From assembly GCA_002422545.1 (NCBI GenBank), contig DIWF01000017.1, positions 178,530 through 242,529 of the forward strand: a DNA stretch of 64,000 nucleotides. Direction: 5' to 3'. Origin of the DNA: Firmicutes bacterium UBA6113. Lineage in GTDB: Bacteria > Bacillota > Clostridia > Tissierellales > Sedimentibacteraceae. The first letter of the stretch is position 1, and each line of letters opens with the position of its first letter. The notes under the pieces were generated by a model. It had not been told where the DNA came from. It ran no database searches and worked only from the letters and a program-made list of their open reading frames with translations. The translations under genes and the position numbers were made by a program. This document shows positions 16,227-24,966 of this stretch, in pieces.

Positions 16227-16788
16227 ATTGCGTACCTTCCCAGACGATAAATTTCTTGTGGTCGAGTCCAAACTGCATCAATATTTTGCCTACAATATGG
16301 TTTATCTGTTCCTCAATAGTCTGTGGATTATTGTAAAAAGTAAGCATTGGCGGAATTATCACACAACCCAGATCAGAAACTTCCTTCATATTTCTGATGT
16401 GCACTTTGCCAAAAGGCATCTCCCTAGGAACCAGAACAACCTTTCTATTTTCCTTCAGACAGACATCTGCTGAACGAATAAGAAGATTTTCAGCAAAGCC
16501 TGCCGCAACTCCTGCAAGCGTCTTCATGCTGCATGGAACAACAATCATGCCGTCCGTCTTGAAGGATCCGCTTGATATGGATGCAGCCAAATTCTTGTTG
16601 CTGTGAACAAAGTCTGCCAGTTCTTCAACATCTTCAATTTTTAAATTAGTTTCAAGTCCGAATGTAACTCTTGCACCTTCTGTAATAACCAGATGTGTCT
16701 CGCATTCCGGATATGCTTTTAGAGCCTTTAACGTGTGATAACCAAGCACAACACCGCTAGCACCGGATATTCCTACTATTAGCCGCAT
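16210..16788 (-). CDS. ubiX: UbiX-family flavin prenyltransferase (decarboxylase subunit B)
   Basis: Makes prenylated FMN, the cofactor of UbiD enzymes, from FMN and dimethylallyl phosphate. The 192 residues carry GISGASG (residues 6-12) for FMN phosphate, VVPCSMKTLAGVAAG in the centre, and the LLIRSADVCLKENRKVVLVPRE segment, quoted in parts as RSADVCLKE and LVPRE. The ATG follows AAGGAGAAATT. In hydroxyarylic acid decarboxylase operons this gene is called subunit B. Here it is separated from C and D by a transporter gene. Confidence 0.95.
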   Translation of the reverse strand: MRLIVGISGASGVVLGYHTLKALKAYPECETHLVITEGARVTFGLETNLKIEDVEELADFVHSNKNLAASISSGSFKTDGMIVVPCSMKTLAGVAAGFAENLLIRSADVCLKENRKVVLVPREMPFGKVHIRNMKEVSDLGCVIIPPMLTFYNNPQTIEEQINHIVGKILMQFGLDHKKFIVWEGTQYDGEL

Positions 16789-16804
16789 AATTTCTCCTTG
16801 AATC

Positions 16805-18187
16805 TTAAAAAAGACCTATCATTTTCCAATACGGAACTTCTACTGCCACTGTTATGATGAAAACAACAATTGTCAAAGGTATACCAAGCCGCATTACTTC
16901 TTTTTGTCCGTACATTCCATTTTCTTCGCCCTGTCCCACCAGAATATTCAAATGATGGAAAGGAAGTATATAATGAATTCCTATGGAAGTGTAAACAAGC
17001 AATGTAGTAACAATAGGACTGATTCCCATAGGTTCTGTAAATATTAACAAGGCCGGTATAGCTATACCCATAACAGCAATTACACTTCCCAGAAACATGT
17101 GTATTCCCATGGAAATTAAAGCTATAATAAGTGCAAGCACAAATGGGTTTGACGGTATTGAAGATGGAAGTATTGTTTCAGCAATCCAGGTGTTCATTCC
17201 TGTAACTGCTCCTACCTTACCAATTGTCATGGCTGCTGTCAAAAACAACAATACGTGTACAGGCACCTCACTCCATTGCTTTGGTGACAATATTTCTCCG
17301 ACTGCAGGGAAACTCATGAGCATTGCAATCAAAAGTGTAATCCATCCAATGTTTATTCCGTGAATTGAGTCAGTCATCCACAGTACAACAGCTATAGCAA
17401 GCCATACAATAGTTCTTTTTTCCTTGACTGATACAGGTCCAAGAGCACTGAGCTTTTCTTTCATTTCATCCTTGTTTATTGTAACTTCTGCAGTTGGTTT
17501 GAAGAGAACCAAAATCATTACGCATGTAATTATGCTTGAAATGATGTTTGGAGGTCCCATGTAAATAAACCATTGAAGCCAGCTTATTGATATTCCGGAA
17601 GCCTGTACTGCAAGAGGATTGATAACACTGTCCCCTGTAAGGAAAATCATTGAAACCGGAACCGCTGCAGCAAAGACTGCAAATCCAATTTTTATTGCAT
17701 CTTCATTAGGTATTTTAGCGCTTTTGATTACAACTACCATAACCGACATTATGAGGAAAGCCCTTGGCCATGGGTGAGGTATCAAAATACTCAAAATAAA
17801 TGTAAGTGCAAATATTGATATGATAATACTTTTATAAGAGCTTACAAACTTGATAATGAAATTGTAAGCAATTCTTTCTCCAAGCCCTGAAGACTTAACA
17901 GCTGAAGCAATAAGGTACGCACCTATAACCAAGTACATTGTGCTTCCTATCCAAGGAGAAAATACAACTGCAGGTTCAGCTACTTTGAAAATTACCAAAA
18001 GTGCAAGATAAAGACCCGATGCATAACCTGACTGCACAACTTGAAACGCCCAGAACACAACAGTCATAAGTGTAAGTCCAAGACACATTTTTCCTTGAGA
18101 AGACAAATCTCCCAGAGGAAGTAAATTTATTATTACAGCAACAGCAACACCTAATATTAATCCTGTTAGACTTTTATTTTTACTCAT
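16805..18187 (-). CDS. DASS/SLC13-type anion transporter
   Basis: A 460-residue symporter with about 11-12 membrane helices. Family features include SILIPHPWPRAF near residue 150, FLTGDSVINPLAVQASGIS, VPVHVLLFLTAAMTIGK and a final GIHYILPFHHLNILVG segment. I chose the ATG at 18187 because AAGGAAGGAAAG lies just upstream; the longer frame to 18223 has none. Because it is placed between UbiD/D and UbiX, the substrate is probably the aromatic or other carboxylic acid that the operon decarboxylates. Confidence 0.85.
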   Translation of the reverse strand: MSKNKSLTGLILGVAVAVIINLLPLGDLSSQGKMCLGLTLMTVVFWAFQVVQSGYASGLYLALLVIFKVAEPAVVFSPWIGSTMYLVIGAYLIASAVKSSGLGERIAYNFIIKFVSSYKSIIISIFALTFILSILIPHPWPRAFLIMSVMVVVIKSAKIPNEDAIKIGFAVFAAAVPVSMIFLTGDSVINPLAVQASGISISWLQWFIYMGPPNIISSIITCVMILVLFKPTAEVTINKDEMKEKLSALGPVSVKEKRTIVWLAIAVVLWMTDSIHGINIGWITLLIAMLMSFPAVGEILSPKQWSEVPVHVLLFLTAAMTIGKVGAVTGMNTWIAETILPSSIPSNPFVLALIIALISMGIHMFLGSVIAVMGIAIPALLIFTEPMGISPIVTTLLVYTSIGIHYILPFHHLNILVGQGEENGMYGQKEVMRLGIPLTIVVFIITVAVEVPYWKMIGLF

Positions 18188-18246
18188 TTTCTTTCCTTCC
18201 TTATTATAATCAATCCAAAACAAGGGAGCCTAGGCCCCCTCATTAT

Positions 18247-18453
18247 TTATTTTTTAAGTGGTGGTATTGGAGGAATAACTCCCATATGAGCGATTTTTTC
18301 ATCATCCAGTTTGAATTTTTCAATTACTACCGGAGTTTCAGTTGAACGCCATGAATACCAGCATTTTTCACAAACATATACTTCCCATGCATTGCCTACA
18401 GGGGCATCTGCCATCTTTCTTGTATTATCTGAATTACAGCGAGGACACTTCAT
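18247..18453 (-). CDS. Hydroxyarylic acid decarboxylase subunit D
   Basis: A 68-residue protein with two Cys-x2-Cys pairs (CPRCNSDN at residue 3-10 and CEKCWYSWRS near 28), which would bind a metal ion. It ends in a Pro-rich tail (IPPIPPLKK). Size, knuckles and place directly after the large subunit match subunit D of 4-hydroxybenzoate and vanillate decarboxylases (ShdD/VdcD/BsdD). Its exact role is not settled in the family. The start is ATG after GGAGGTTATT. Confidence 0.88.
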   Translation of the reverse strand: MKCPRCNSDNTRKMADAPVGNAWEVYVCEKCWYSWRSTETPVVIEKFKLDDEKIAHMGVIPPIPPLKK

Positions 18454-18468
18454 GATAATAACCTCCTA

Positions 18469-19911
18469 TTATTTATTTAGATTTTTCATCATTTCTTTAA
18501 GTTTTTCTTCCCATTCCTTAGTTGTTGCCGGAGGATCCAAAAGCTGAGTTTCACGAGGATTTGGTTCCGGTGCAACTGGTGTTGTAGCATCGATTATTAA
18601 TTTTGAATGCATTCCAGGCGGGTTGGAAGATGGATCAAGAGGCATGCCTGGGCAGTTTTCTATAATTGAAACGTCCTTGCTTGGTTGTACTCTTGTAGTA
18701 AGAGCCCACATGACCTGTTCTAAGTTGAATGGGTCAACAAACTCATCAACAACTATCACTACTTTTGAATAAGGCATTCCGTGAGGAGTTGAAAGAAGTC
18801 TGAAAGCAACTCCCTTTGCATATCCGCCGTAACGAACCTTAGTTGATATTATAACACCTATTCCATGAGTGTACATTGCATTAACAGCAACTACTTCAGG
18901 CATGGATTCCTTTAACTGCTTGTACAGAGGAACGCTTGTGTTAAGTGCCATCAGATAATCTATTTCTGTCCAAGGAAGACCTAAATATAGGTTTTCGAAT
19001 ATCGGGTTAGTTCTGTGAGTGATTCTGTCAATTTGAACTTCACACTGAAGTCTGGAACCTGAATATGAACCCGGGAATTCTCCGAATGGACCTTCAACTG
19101 TTCTTACTCTGGGGATGATGTGTCCTTCAAGAACAACTTCTGAACCTGCAGGAACATATAAGTGATCGTACAAGTCTGATTTAACTATATCTGTAGGAAC
19201 TCCGTCCTGCAATGCTCCAACGAATTCATATTCGTTCTGGCTGTATCCTATCGGAGTACTTGCCATGAATGTAACAAGGGGATTGTTTCCCAATGTGATG
19301 CATATTGGAAGAGGTTTGTTTTCTGCCTCTGCTTTTTCAAGCTGAACAGCTATATCATGCATTGCAAGGGCCTGAATGCCGACACGGTCTTTGTCCTTAA
19401 CCTGAATACGGTAAGTTCCAACATTCAATTTGTTGAAATCATCAGGAAATTCAGGGTCTGCAGTAACAACAGATGCCTTTGAAATGAAGAAACCTCCATC
19501 CTGTTCATTGATTCTGTACAATGGAAGAATTTCAAACAGGTTGATATTCTTATCAACTACATTTTCCTTGCAGGGAGCATCTTCTCTTTTTACTATATTC
19601 GGAGGAACAGGAAATTTGTCCCATCTTCTGTTCAATTCATAGAATTGGTCTTTAGTAGATGTATTTTTGTCCAATCCCAACATAAGGGCATGATTTTGCC
19701 ATGATCCGTGAACGTTGGTCACTACTGAGTATTTATAACCTTTTACTTTTTCAAAAAAAATTGCCGGCTGGTTTTTTCCTAAATTTGCTGCCGCACGACC
19801 GGCTGCAGCTATGTCCGGCTCAGGATTGACTTCTTCTTTGACACGAACAAGCTGTCCTTCTGCCTCAAGTAATTCTAAGAAATCTCTGAGATCCTTATAA
19901 ACTTTAGCCAT
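18469..19911 (-). CDS. ubiD: UbiD-family decarboxylase, hydroxyarylic acid type (subunit C)
   Basis: Large catalytic subunit that reversibly decarboxylates a phenolic acid with prenylated FMN. The 480 residues are close to the Sedimentibacter 4-hydroxybenzoate enzyme. Candidate catalytic residues are Arg168 (VGTYR) and Glu273 and Glu278 in VEGPFGEFPG, with the Glu-x4-Glu spacing of the family. Asn163, His185 and Glu229 are candidate metal and phosphate ligands. I chose the ATG at 19911 because GGAGGAAG precedes it. It is the first gene of the operon. The presence of subunit D favours a 4-hydroxybenzoate, vanillate or gallate-like substrate over ubiquinone biosynthesis. Confidence 0.93.
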   Translation of the reverse strand: MAKVYKDLRDFLELLEAEGQLVRVKEEVNPEPDIAAAGRAAANLGKNQPAIFFEKVKGYKYSVVTNVHGSWQNHALMLGLDKNTSTKDQFYELNRRWDKFPVPPNIVKREDAPCKENVVDKNINLFEILPLYRINEQDGGFFISKASVVTADPEFPDDFNKLNVGTYRIQVKDKDRVGIQALAMHDIAVQLEKAEAENKPLPICITLGNNPLVTFMASTPIGYSQNEYEFVGALQDGVPTDIVKSDLYDHLYVPAGSEVVLEGHIIPRVRTVEGPFGEFPGSYSGSRLQCEVQIDRITHRTNPIFENLYLGLPWTEIDYLMALNTSVPLYKQLKESMPEVVAVNAMYTHGIGVIISTKVRYGGYAKGVAFRLLSTPHGMPYSKVVIVVDEFVDPFNLEQVMWALTTRVQPSKDVSIIENCPGMPLDPSSNPPGMHSKLIIDATTPVAPEPNPRETQLLDPPATTKEWEEKLKEMMKNLNK

Positions 19912-19947
19912 AATAATCTTCCTCCACAAAATGTTTTGTATATGTTA

Positions 19948-19984
19948 ATTATAAGACAATTTTTTTGAATGACGTATCAAAAAA
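19948..19984 (-). promoter_or_regulatory. Promoter and palindromic operator of the decarboxylase operon
   Basis: TTTTTTGA (19961-19968) and TCAAAAAA (19977-19984) are perfect inverted arms around the nearly symmetric ATGACGTA. A TATAAT -10 (minus strand 19953-19948) stands 7 bp away. No -35 with normal spacing is present; the palindrome occupies that place, as expected for an activator-dependent promoter. Confidence 0.5.
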
Positions 19985-20012
19985 CGGTTTATAGCATCAA
20001 CATTGTTTTTAT

Positions 20013-20055
20013 GAAAAAAACACAGGACCATATTACTGCGAAATCGGTTCTGTGT
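20013..20055 (-). terminator. Terminator of the aminopeptidase gene
   Basis: ACACAGGACC (20020-20029) pairs with GGTTCTGTGT (20046-20055). On the minus strand TTTTTTT follows. It lies 13 bp after the stop of the peptidase. Confidence 0.6.
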
Positions 20056-20067
20056 CTTAATGTCAAA

Positions 20068-21306
20068 TTACCTCATGAAATTTTCTATGTCATTTACAGT
20101 CTTTATGATATCCTTGGAAAGGTTTATAATTCCACCCTTTGTAACCCACACATCATCTTCAATCCTTATTCCTATTCCTTCTTCCTTTATATAAAGACCA
20201 GGTTCAACTGTATAAACATTGTTCTCCTGCATAATCTTGTCTCTTCTTCTCAGGTCGTGAACATCAAGACCCAGAGGATGACCTATACTGTGATAATAAT
20301 ATTTTTCAACATCAGCATCATCCTTGATGATATTCAGGCTTTTCAGTCCTTTAGCAAAGTGAGCTTTCACTTTGTCGTTAACTTCGACCTCGCTTGCTCC
20401 AACATGCATTGCCTCCATTGTTACATCTTGAGCTTCAAGCACTATGTTGTAAATGTCTTTTTGTCTCTGTGTGAATTTTCCGTTTGCAGGATATGTCCTT
20501 GTAATGTCTGAAGCATAATTGTTTGACAATGCTCCAAGGTCAAGAAGAATCAAACTTCCGTCTTCGATTTTTTGCTTGAGTTCTATGTAATGAAGAATTA
20601 CGGCCTTAGCTCCCGAAGCTCCTATAGTTTTAAAGCTTGGTTTTGAACCCCTTAGCATGAGCTGGTATTCAAAATCTGCCTTGACCTGATATTCAAACTT
20701 GCCCGGTTTTAAGTTTTTCATTACAAATTCCAGAGCTTCCTTTGTATATCCGATTGCAGTCTTGATTTCACTAACTTCTTCTTCAGACTTTGAACTTCTA
20801 AGCTCAATCATTATGTCCAGGGAGCTTTTGATGTTCACTGCAGGATACTGGTTGCGAATCCAGTGAGCCAGACTTCTGTAGCTGTCATATGATTCATCCT
20901 TGTCAACTATATAAGAAAAAATATATACATTGTCAGGTCTGTCTGAAGATGAAAGTTTTTTAGCAAACTGAGCCATGAATGAATCTCTTTCTTCAATTGT
21001 TTTTATTCCGGACAATTCTTGAGCTTCTTCTTTTCGCATGAGAATTCCGAACCATTTTTCAAAATATTCGTCAACAGGTGGTATGTATAAGGCTTCTGTT
21101 ACTTTACCAGCTATTTTGTTGATTATTAAAACCATGTCTTCACGGTCAATACCAGTTAGATAGAAAAAATTCCTATCAACGGAAAACTCATATTCCTGAT
21201 CTGCACTTTCCCTTGGAGCCTTTCCGGAAAAGAAAACTGCCGTAGAATAGTCTTCCATTTTTCCTGCAAAACGCGCCCTGTTATTAATATAAAAATTACT
21301 GTTCAT
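20068..21306 (-). CDS. pepP: M24-family Xaa-Pro aminopeptidase
   Basis: A 412-residue metallopeptidase that removes N-terminal residues before proline. An aminopeptidase P N-terminal domain (about residues 1-150) precedes the pita-bread catalytic domain. Two metal Asp are in LLDLGALSNNYASDITRTYP (quoted as LDLGA and SDITR), His is in HSIGHPLGLDVHD, and two Glu are in TVEPGLYI and IRIEDDVWV. All five ligands are intact. The ATG follows TTTGGAGGGTTAA. It stands alone between two terminator/repeat regions. Confidence 0.93.
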   Translation of the reverse strand: MNSNFYINNRARFAGKMEDYSTAVFFSGKAPRESADQEYEFSVDRNFFYLTGIDREDMVLIINKIAGKVTEALYIPPVDEYFEKWFGILMRKEEAQELSGIKTIEERDSFMAQFAKKLSSSDRPDNVYIFSYIVDKDESYDSYRSLAHWIRNQYPAVNIKSSLDIMIELRSSKSEEEVSEIKTAIGYTKEALEFVMKNLKPGKFEYQVKADFEYQLMLRGSKPSFKTIGASGAKAVILHYIELKQKIEDGSLILLDLGALSNNYASDITRTYPANGKFTQRQKDIYNIVLEAQDVTMEAMHVGASEVEVNDKVKAHFAKGLKSLNIIKDDADVEKYYYHSIGHPLGLDVHDLRRRDKIMQENNVYTVEPGLYIKEEGIGIRIEDDVWVTKGGIINLSKDIIKTVNDIENFMR

Positions 21307-21345
21307 TTAACCCTCCAAAATTATAATTAATATATATTTTATAAC

Positions 21346-21388
21346 TGTCATCCTGAGCCTGCGAAGGATCTCACTTTATAGGATGACA
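21346..21388. repeat. Second copy of the TGTCATCCTGA palindromic repeat
   Basis: TGTCATCCTGAGC at the left end and GGATGACA at the right end form a stem, with GAAGGATCTC inside. It is shorter than the copy at 283-358 but shares the same outer arms. Confidence 0.6.
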
Positions 21389-21472
21389 TAAACTTACATA
21401 TAAGTGTGTCATACAATCCATAAAATATATGAAATAATTCTTCATTCTTAACTCTTAATTTATTACGCAGTC

Positions 21473-21584
21473 GAGTTCACCAATTTATCTGCTCACTACC
21501 GTTCGCATAAATTGGGAACTCGTTGCGGTTGACCTACCATCCATTTTTCAGAAAAAACACTCTGAAAAATGGGGTTAGGTCATA
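21473..21584. repeat. Two nested inverted repeats next to the glpK stop
   Basis: GAGTTCaCCAATTTAT (from about 21473) pairs with ATAAATTGGgAACTC (to about 21523). Next to it TGACCTA...CCATTTTTCAGA pairs with TCTGAAAAATGG...TAGGTCA (21531-21584). The second stem begins at the stop codon of glpK and lacks a T run, so it is more like a repeated element or an mRNA 3' stabiliser than a terminator. Confidence 0.5.
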
Positions 21585-23064
21585 CCCAGTCTTTAGACCT
21601 GCCAACTGCCTTTTTCCATCCCTTGTACAGTGCATTTCTTTTTTCTTCATCCATTTCAGGTTTGAACTTTCTGTTGATGCTCCAGTACTGGGAAATTTCA
21701 CCCTTGGATTTCCAGAAGCCCACTGCAAGGCCTGCAAGATATGCAGCCCCTAAAGCTGTGGTTTCCGTAACTTCAGGTCGTTCTATGTTTACATCAAGAA
21801 TGTCAGATTGAAACTGCATGAGAAAATTGTTGGCGGTAGCTCCCCCGTCAACCTTAAGTGCTGTGAGGTTGATTCCCGAATCTTCAATCATTGCTTCGAT
21901 TACGTCCTTTGTCTGGTATGCAATTGATTCAAGAGTTGCCCTTATTATGTGATTGCGGTTTGTTCCTCTGGTGAGCCCCACTATTGCCCCTCTTGCATAC
22001 ATGTCCCAATGAGGAGCTCCCAGTCCTGTAAATGCAGGAACAACGTACACTCCGTTGCTGTCTTTCACTTTTTCTGCAAAATATTCCGAATCAGCAGCAT
22101 CATGGATTATTTTAAGTTCATCTCTGAGCCACTGAATTGCAGCTCCTGCCACAAATATGGAACCTTCGAGAGCATATTCAACCTTGTTGTCAACACCCCA
22201 TGCAATAGTTGTTATGAGGCCTTTGTTCGACTTCACTATTTTTTCGCCTGTGTTCATGAGCATGAAGCATCCAGTTCCGTAGGTGTTTTTCATCATTCCT
22301 TCCTGGAAGCAGAGCTGTCCGAAAAGAGCAGACTGCTGATCCCCGGCTATGCCTGATATGGGGATTTCAATACCGAAAATATCCTTCATTGTGTTTTCAT
22401 AAAATTCTGATGACTGCCTTACTTCCGGCAGGACATCAGCCGGAATGTTAAGCTCATGTAATATTTTTTCATCCCACTTGAGATCTCTTATGTTGTAAAT
22501 CATTGTCCTGGATGCATTTGAATAATCAGTGATGTGAGCCTTGCCGCCTGTTAGTTTCCACACAAGCCACGTGTCAATGGTTCCGAAAAGTATTTCACCT
22601 TTTTCTGCTCTTTCCCTCACGCCCTGCACATTGTCCAATATCCACTTTATTTTTGTTCCTGAAAAGTATGCATCGACAACAAGACCTGTATTTTCCTTTA
22701 TGTATGGTTCCATGCCTGATTTCTTAAGCTGATCGCAAATTTCCGACGTCTGCCTGCTCTGCCACACTATGGCGTTGTAAACAGGCTGCCCTGTATTTTT
22801 GTCCCACAGCACTGTTGTTTCTCTTTGGTTTGTAATTCCTATGCACGCTACTTCTTCTTTATTTATGCCTTTTAAAACTTCTCTGGCAGCATTAAGCTGA
22901 GTTTCCCATATTTCCAAAGGATTGTGCTCAATCCATCCGGGGTTTGGGTAAATCTGCCTGAATTCTTTTTGAGAAATTTTCACAATGTTTCCGTTTCTGT
23001 CAAAAAGAATTGCTCTTGAGCTTGTGGTCCCCTGATCCAATGCAAGAACATATTTCCTATCCAT
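21580..23064 (-). CDS. glpK: Glycerol kinase
   Basis: Phosphorylates glycerol to sn-glycerol 3-phosphate. The 494 residues are full-length. FGGY-family motifs are clear: LALDQGTTSSRAI at residues 7-19, GITNQRETTVLWD, the NASRTMIYNI segment, GIAGDQQSALFGQ, TYGTGCFML and KVDGGATANNFLMQFQSD (quoted as DGGATANNF). The ATG follows AAGGGGAGAAT. There is no glpF or glpD next to it, so glycerol entry and oxidation are encoded elsewhere. Confidence 0.97.
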   Translation of the reverse strand: MDRKYVLALDQGTTSSRAILFDRNGNIVKISQKEFRQIYPNPGWIEHNPLEIWETQLNAAREVLKGINKEEVACIGITNQRETTVLWDKNTGQPVYNAIVWQSRQTSEICDQLKKSGMEPYIKENTGLVVDAYFSGTKIKWILDNVQGVRERAEKGEILFGTIDTWLVWKLTGGKAHITDYSNASRTMIYNIRDLKWDEKILHELNIPADVLPEVRQSSEFYENTMKDIFGIEIPISGIAGDQQSALFGQLCFQEGMMKNTYGTGCFMLMNTGEKIVKSNKGLITTIAWGVDNKVEYALEGSIFVAGAAIQWLRDELKIIHDAADSEYFAEKVKDSNGVYVVPAFTGLGAPHWDMYARGAIVGLTRGTNRNHIIRATLESIAYQTKDVIEAMIEDSGINLTALKVDGGATANNFLMQFQSDILDVNIERPEVTETTALGAAYLAGLAVGFWKSKGEISQYWSINRKFKPEMDEEKRNALYKGWKKAVGRSKDWV

Positions 23065-23160
23065 ATTCTCCCCTTAGAATTTATTTATGAAATTTCAAAA
23101 TATAAATAATAATTAATATTATTATATACTCCTGAATTTAAATATTCAATGAACAAAAAA

Positions 23161-23311
23161 AGAAACTCAAAAGAGTCGTATTGTTGACAAACCCTATTTT
23201 ATACAAATCGTAGGGGCGGATCTTGTGTCCGCCCGCGGGAGGACACGAGGTCCTCCCCTACATGATGAAATAACCTTGTCATCAACCTGAACTCAAAAGA
23301 GTTTCTTTTTA
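23161..23311. repeat. GTAGGGG-type element inside a split terminator
   Basis: The G+C-rich double palindrome at 23211-23262 is flanked by a 12-bp direct repeat, ACTCAAAAGAGT, near 23167-23178 and 23292-23303. Joining the flanks rebuilds a simple terminator stem, AAGAAACTC...GAGTTTCTT, for the DUF438 gene. Between them TTGTTGACAA and TTGTCATCAA form inner inverted ends. This looks like an insertion with target duplication. Confidence 0.6.
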
Positions 23312-23319
23312 TTATACTG

Positions 23320-24519
23320 TTATTCTGAAACCAGTCTTTTTTCTCCGGTCAACTCCTGTATGGGCTTGATGTCTTGAGTTACCTCTAAAACTCCCAGGAA
23401 TTCTCCGCTGTTGTTTCTAACCGCAAAATATCGTATATAAACAAATTTTTCTCCCATCTTAATCCAGAAATCCTCGTGGTCTTTCTTTCCTGCTTTCAAA
23501 TCTTCTACAATTCCTTCAACTATGTGCACACTTGCCGGTGGATGGCAGTTTGAAACATTTCTCCCTATTATGGTCTTTGTTCTTGGGAAAATTCTTTCTT
23601 TTCCCTGAGAAAAATATTTTACCGTGTCGTCATTTCCTACAAATGTTATGTCCAGAGGAAGAGTGTTAAGTATGTACTGAAGTTCATCGGCCTTCAGAAC
23701 TCCGGTTGGGAAAGTAATCGCTCCGGGTTCCTGGGCCTCTTCCTTTATTTCTTCTTTGTACTTTGTTTCAGGCTTCCATACAGGAACAAAATCAATCATG
23801 TGCCCTATTTCACTGCTGTCATCAGCGGCCTTTTTCCACTCGTCTTCAGTCATTGTATCAAGAAGCATTGGAATCATTATATTTTCTTCCTTGAAAATCA
23901 TTTCTTTAATTCTGGTCATCAAATCATTGATTCCCTTTTTCAAATCTTCATTGAGAACTCCGTATGACAAATTAGACTGTATCATTTTAAGTTCTTCCCT
24001 TATTTCATCATCAACACCCCACATAACCTTTGGAGGAGCAGTGATTCCATACTTCTCCATGTAAGGGAACAAAAGATTTTCCTTCTTTGAATAGTGAATG
24101 TTTATTTTTGATAATTCCTCAAAACCTCTGTTCAAATTATGGATTGCATCCGGATTCTTGCTTTCAAGATTTTTTACTACTTGGTTTTCAATTATTTTTT
24201 CTATTTCCCTGTTTTCAAGCATCAATACATTGGCAGGATGTCCCGGAATTTTAACAGGATCCGTTTCCCTGTGAATTTCTTCTATGGAACCCTTGAATAC
24301 TGCTGAATGGACATCACAAAGCCTCTGAACCTCTGATACAGGAAGGCCTTCTGTTATTAATGCCTGCTCTGCTTCAGAAATTTCAGTTGCAGACACTCCT
24401 GCAAATGCCTTCTCAAATTTCTGCTTCACATCTTCGACGCTTTTCCCCTCATGGAGCTCTTGAATAACCTGCTTGATTACCTCTTTTCTGTACTCCCTGT
24501 TATTGATTTGTTCGCTCAT
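23320..24519 (-). CDS. DUF438 protein with hemerythrin-like and PAS domains
   Basis: A 399-residue cytosolic protein. The N-terminal DUF438 helix bundle starts at residue 1 and includes VSEVQRLCDVHSAVFKG. A hemerythrin-like HHE region follows, with His and Glu pairs in IHYSKKENLLFPYMEKYG and FKEENIMIPMLL (quoted in short). The C-terminal PAS domain (TFVGNDDTVKYFS...GRNVSNCHPP...FLGVLEVTQD) resembles PAS sensors that bind haem or another ligand. It probably senses redox state or gases. It is 14 bp after a DUF1858 gene, a common pairing. The ATG follows AAAGGAGAGATT. Confidence 0.9.
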   Translation of the reverse strand: MSEQINNREYRKEVIKQVIQELHEGKSVEDVKQKFEKAFAGVSATEISEAEQALITEGLPVSEVQRLCDVHSAVFKGSIEEIHRETDPVKIPGHPANVLMLENREIEKIIENQVVKNLESKNPDAIHNLNRGFEELSKINIHYSKKENLLFPYMEKYGITAPPKVMWGVDDEIREELKMIQSNLSYGVLNEDLKKGINDLMTRIKEMIFKEENIMIPMLLDTMTEDEWKKAADDSSEIGHMIDFVPVWKPETKYKEEIKEEAQEPGAITFPTGVLKADELQYILNTLPLDITFVGNDDTVKYFSQGKERIFPRTKTIIGRNVSNCHPPASVHIVEGIVEDLKAGKKDHEDFWIKMGEKFVYIRYFAVRNNSGEFLGVLEVTQDIKPIQELTGEKRLVSE

Positions 24520-24533
24520 AATCTCTCCTTTAT

Positions 24534-24755
24534 TTATTGTTTTATTTCATATCCTCTTTTTATAAATTCCTGCTTTATTTTTTCAATGTCTATTCCCTTG
24601 GCTATAGAACCCTTTTTTATTGTCATGAACCTTCCTGCAGTTTCAAGCATTCCCGGCTTTGTTATATCTGAAAATCCAAGTTCTGCCAGTATGTTTTTAA
24701 CATCAGGGTATTCCTTGCACAAATCATGTACTGATTTGTTAAAATCAATTTCCAT
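24534..24755 (-). CDS. DUF1858 domain protein
   Basis: A 73-residue helical protein. VHDLCKEYPDVKNILAELGF, quoted here as VHDLCKEYP and ILAELGF, is the DUF1858 signature, and a short GxLxTxxR-like segment (LETAGRFMTI) follows. This domain is often fused to hybrid-cluster or DUF438 proteins, and here it is a separate gene immediately before DUF438. The start is ATG after AGAGGAGGGAATGGT. Its role is unknown; partner function with the DUF438 sensor is inferred. Confidence 0.85.
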   Translation of the reverse strand: MEIDFNKSVHDLCKEYPDVKNILAELGFSDITKPGMLETAGRFMTIKKGSIAKGIDIEKIKQEFIKRGYEIKQ

Positions 24756-24966
24756 ACCATTCCCTCCTCTATATACAATTATACCTGCATTTGCTACATT
24801 TAATCATAATTCAAATTATTCTTATTGTTTCCAAAGGATTAAAATAAAATAACCTATATGTCATGATTTACAAATTAATCAAATAATTATATTAAAGTAT
24901 TGATTTTGCATTGATAATCATATATCATGTAAAAAGACGAACTTTCAAATATATGGAGGGAATATA

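Noticed and set aside
23211..23262. Possible CRISPR repeat or attachment site in the GTAGGGG elements
   Set aside because: Copies are spaced irregularly, differ in sequence and have no unique spacers of constant length.
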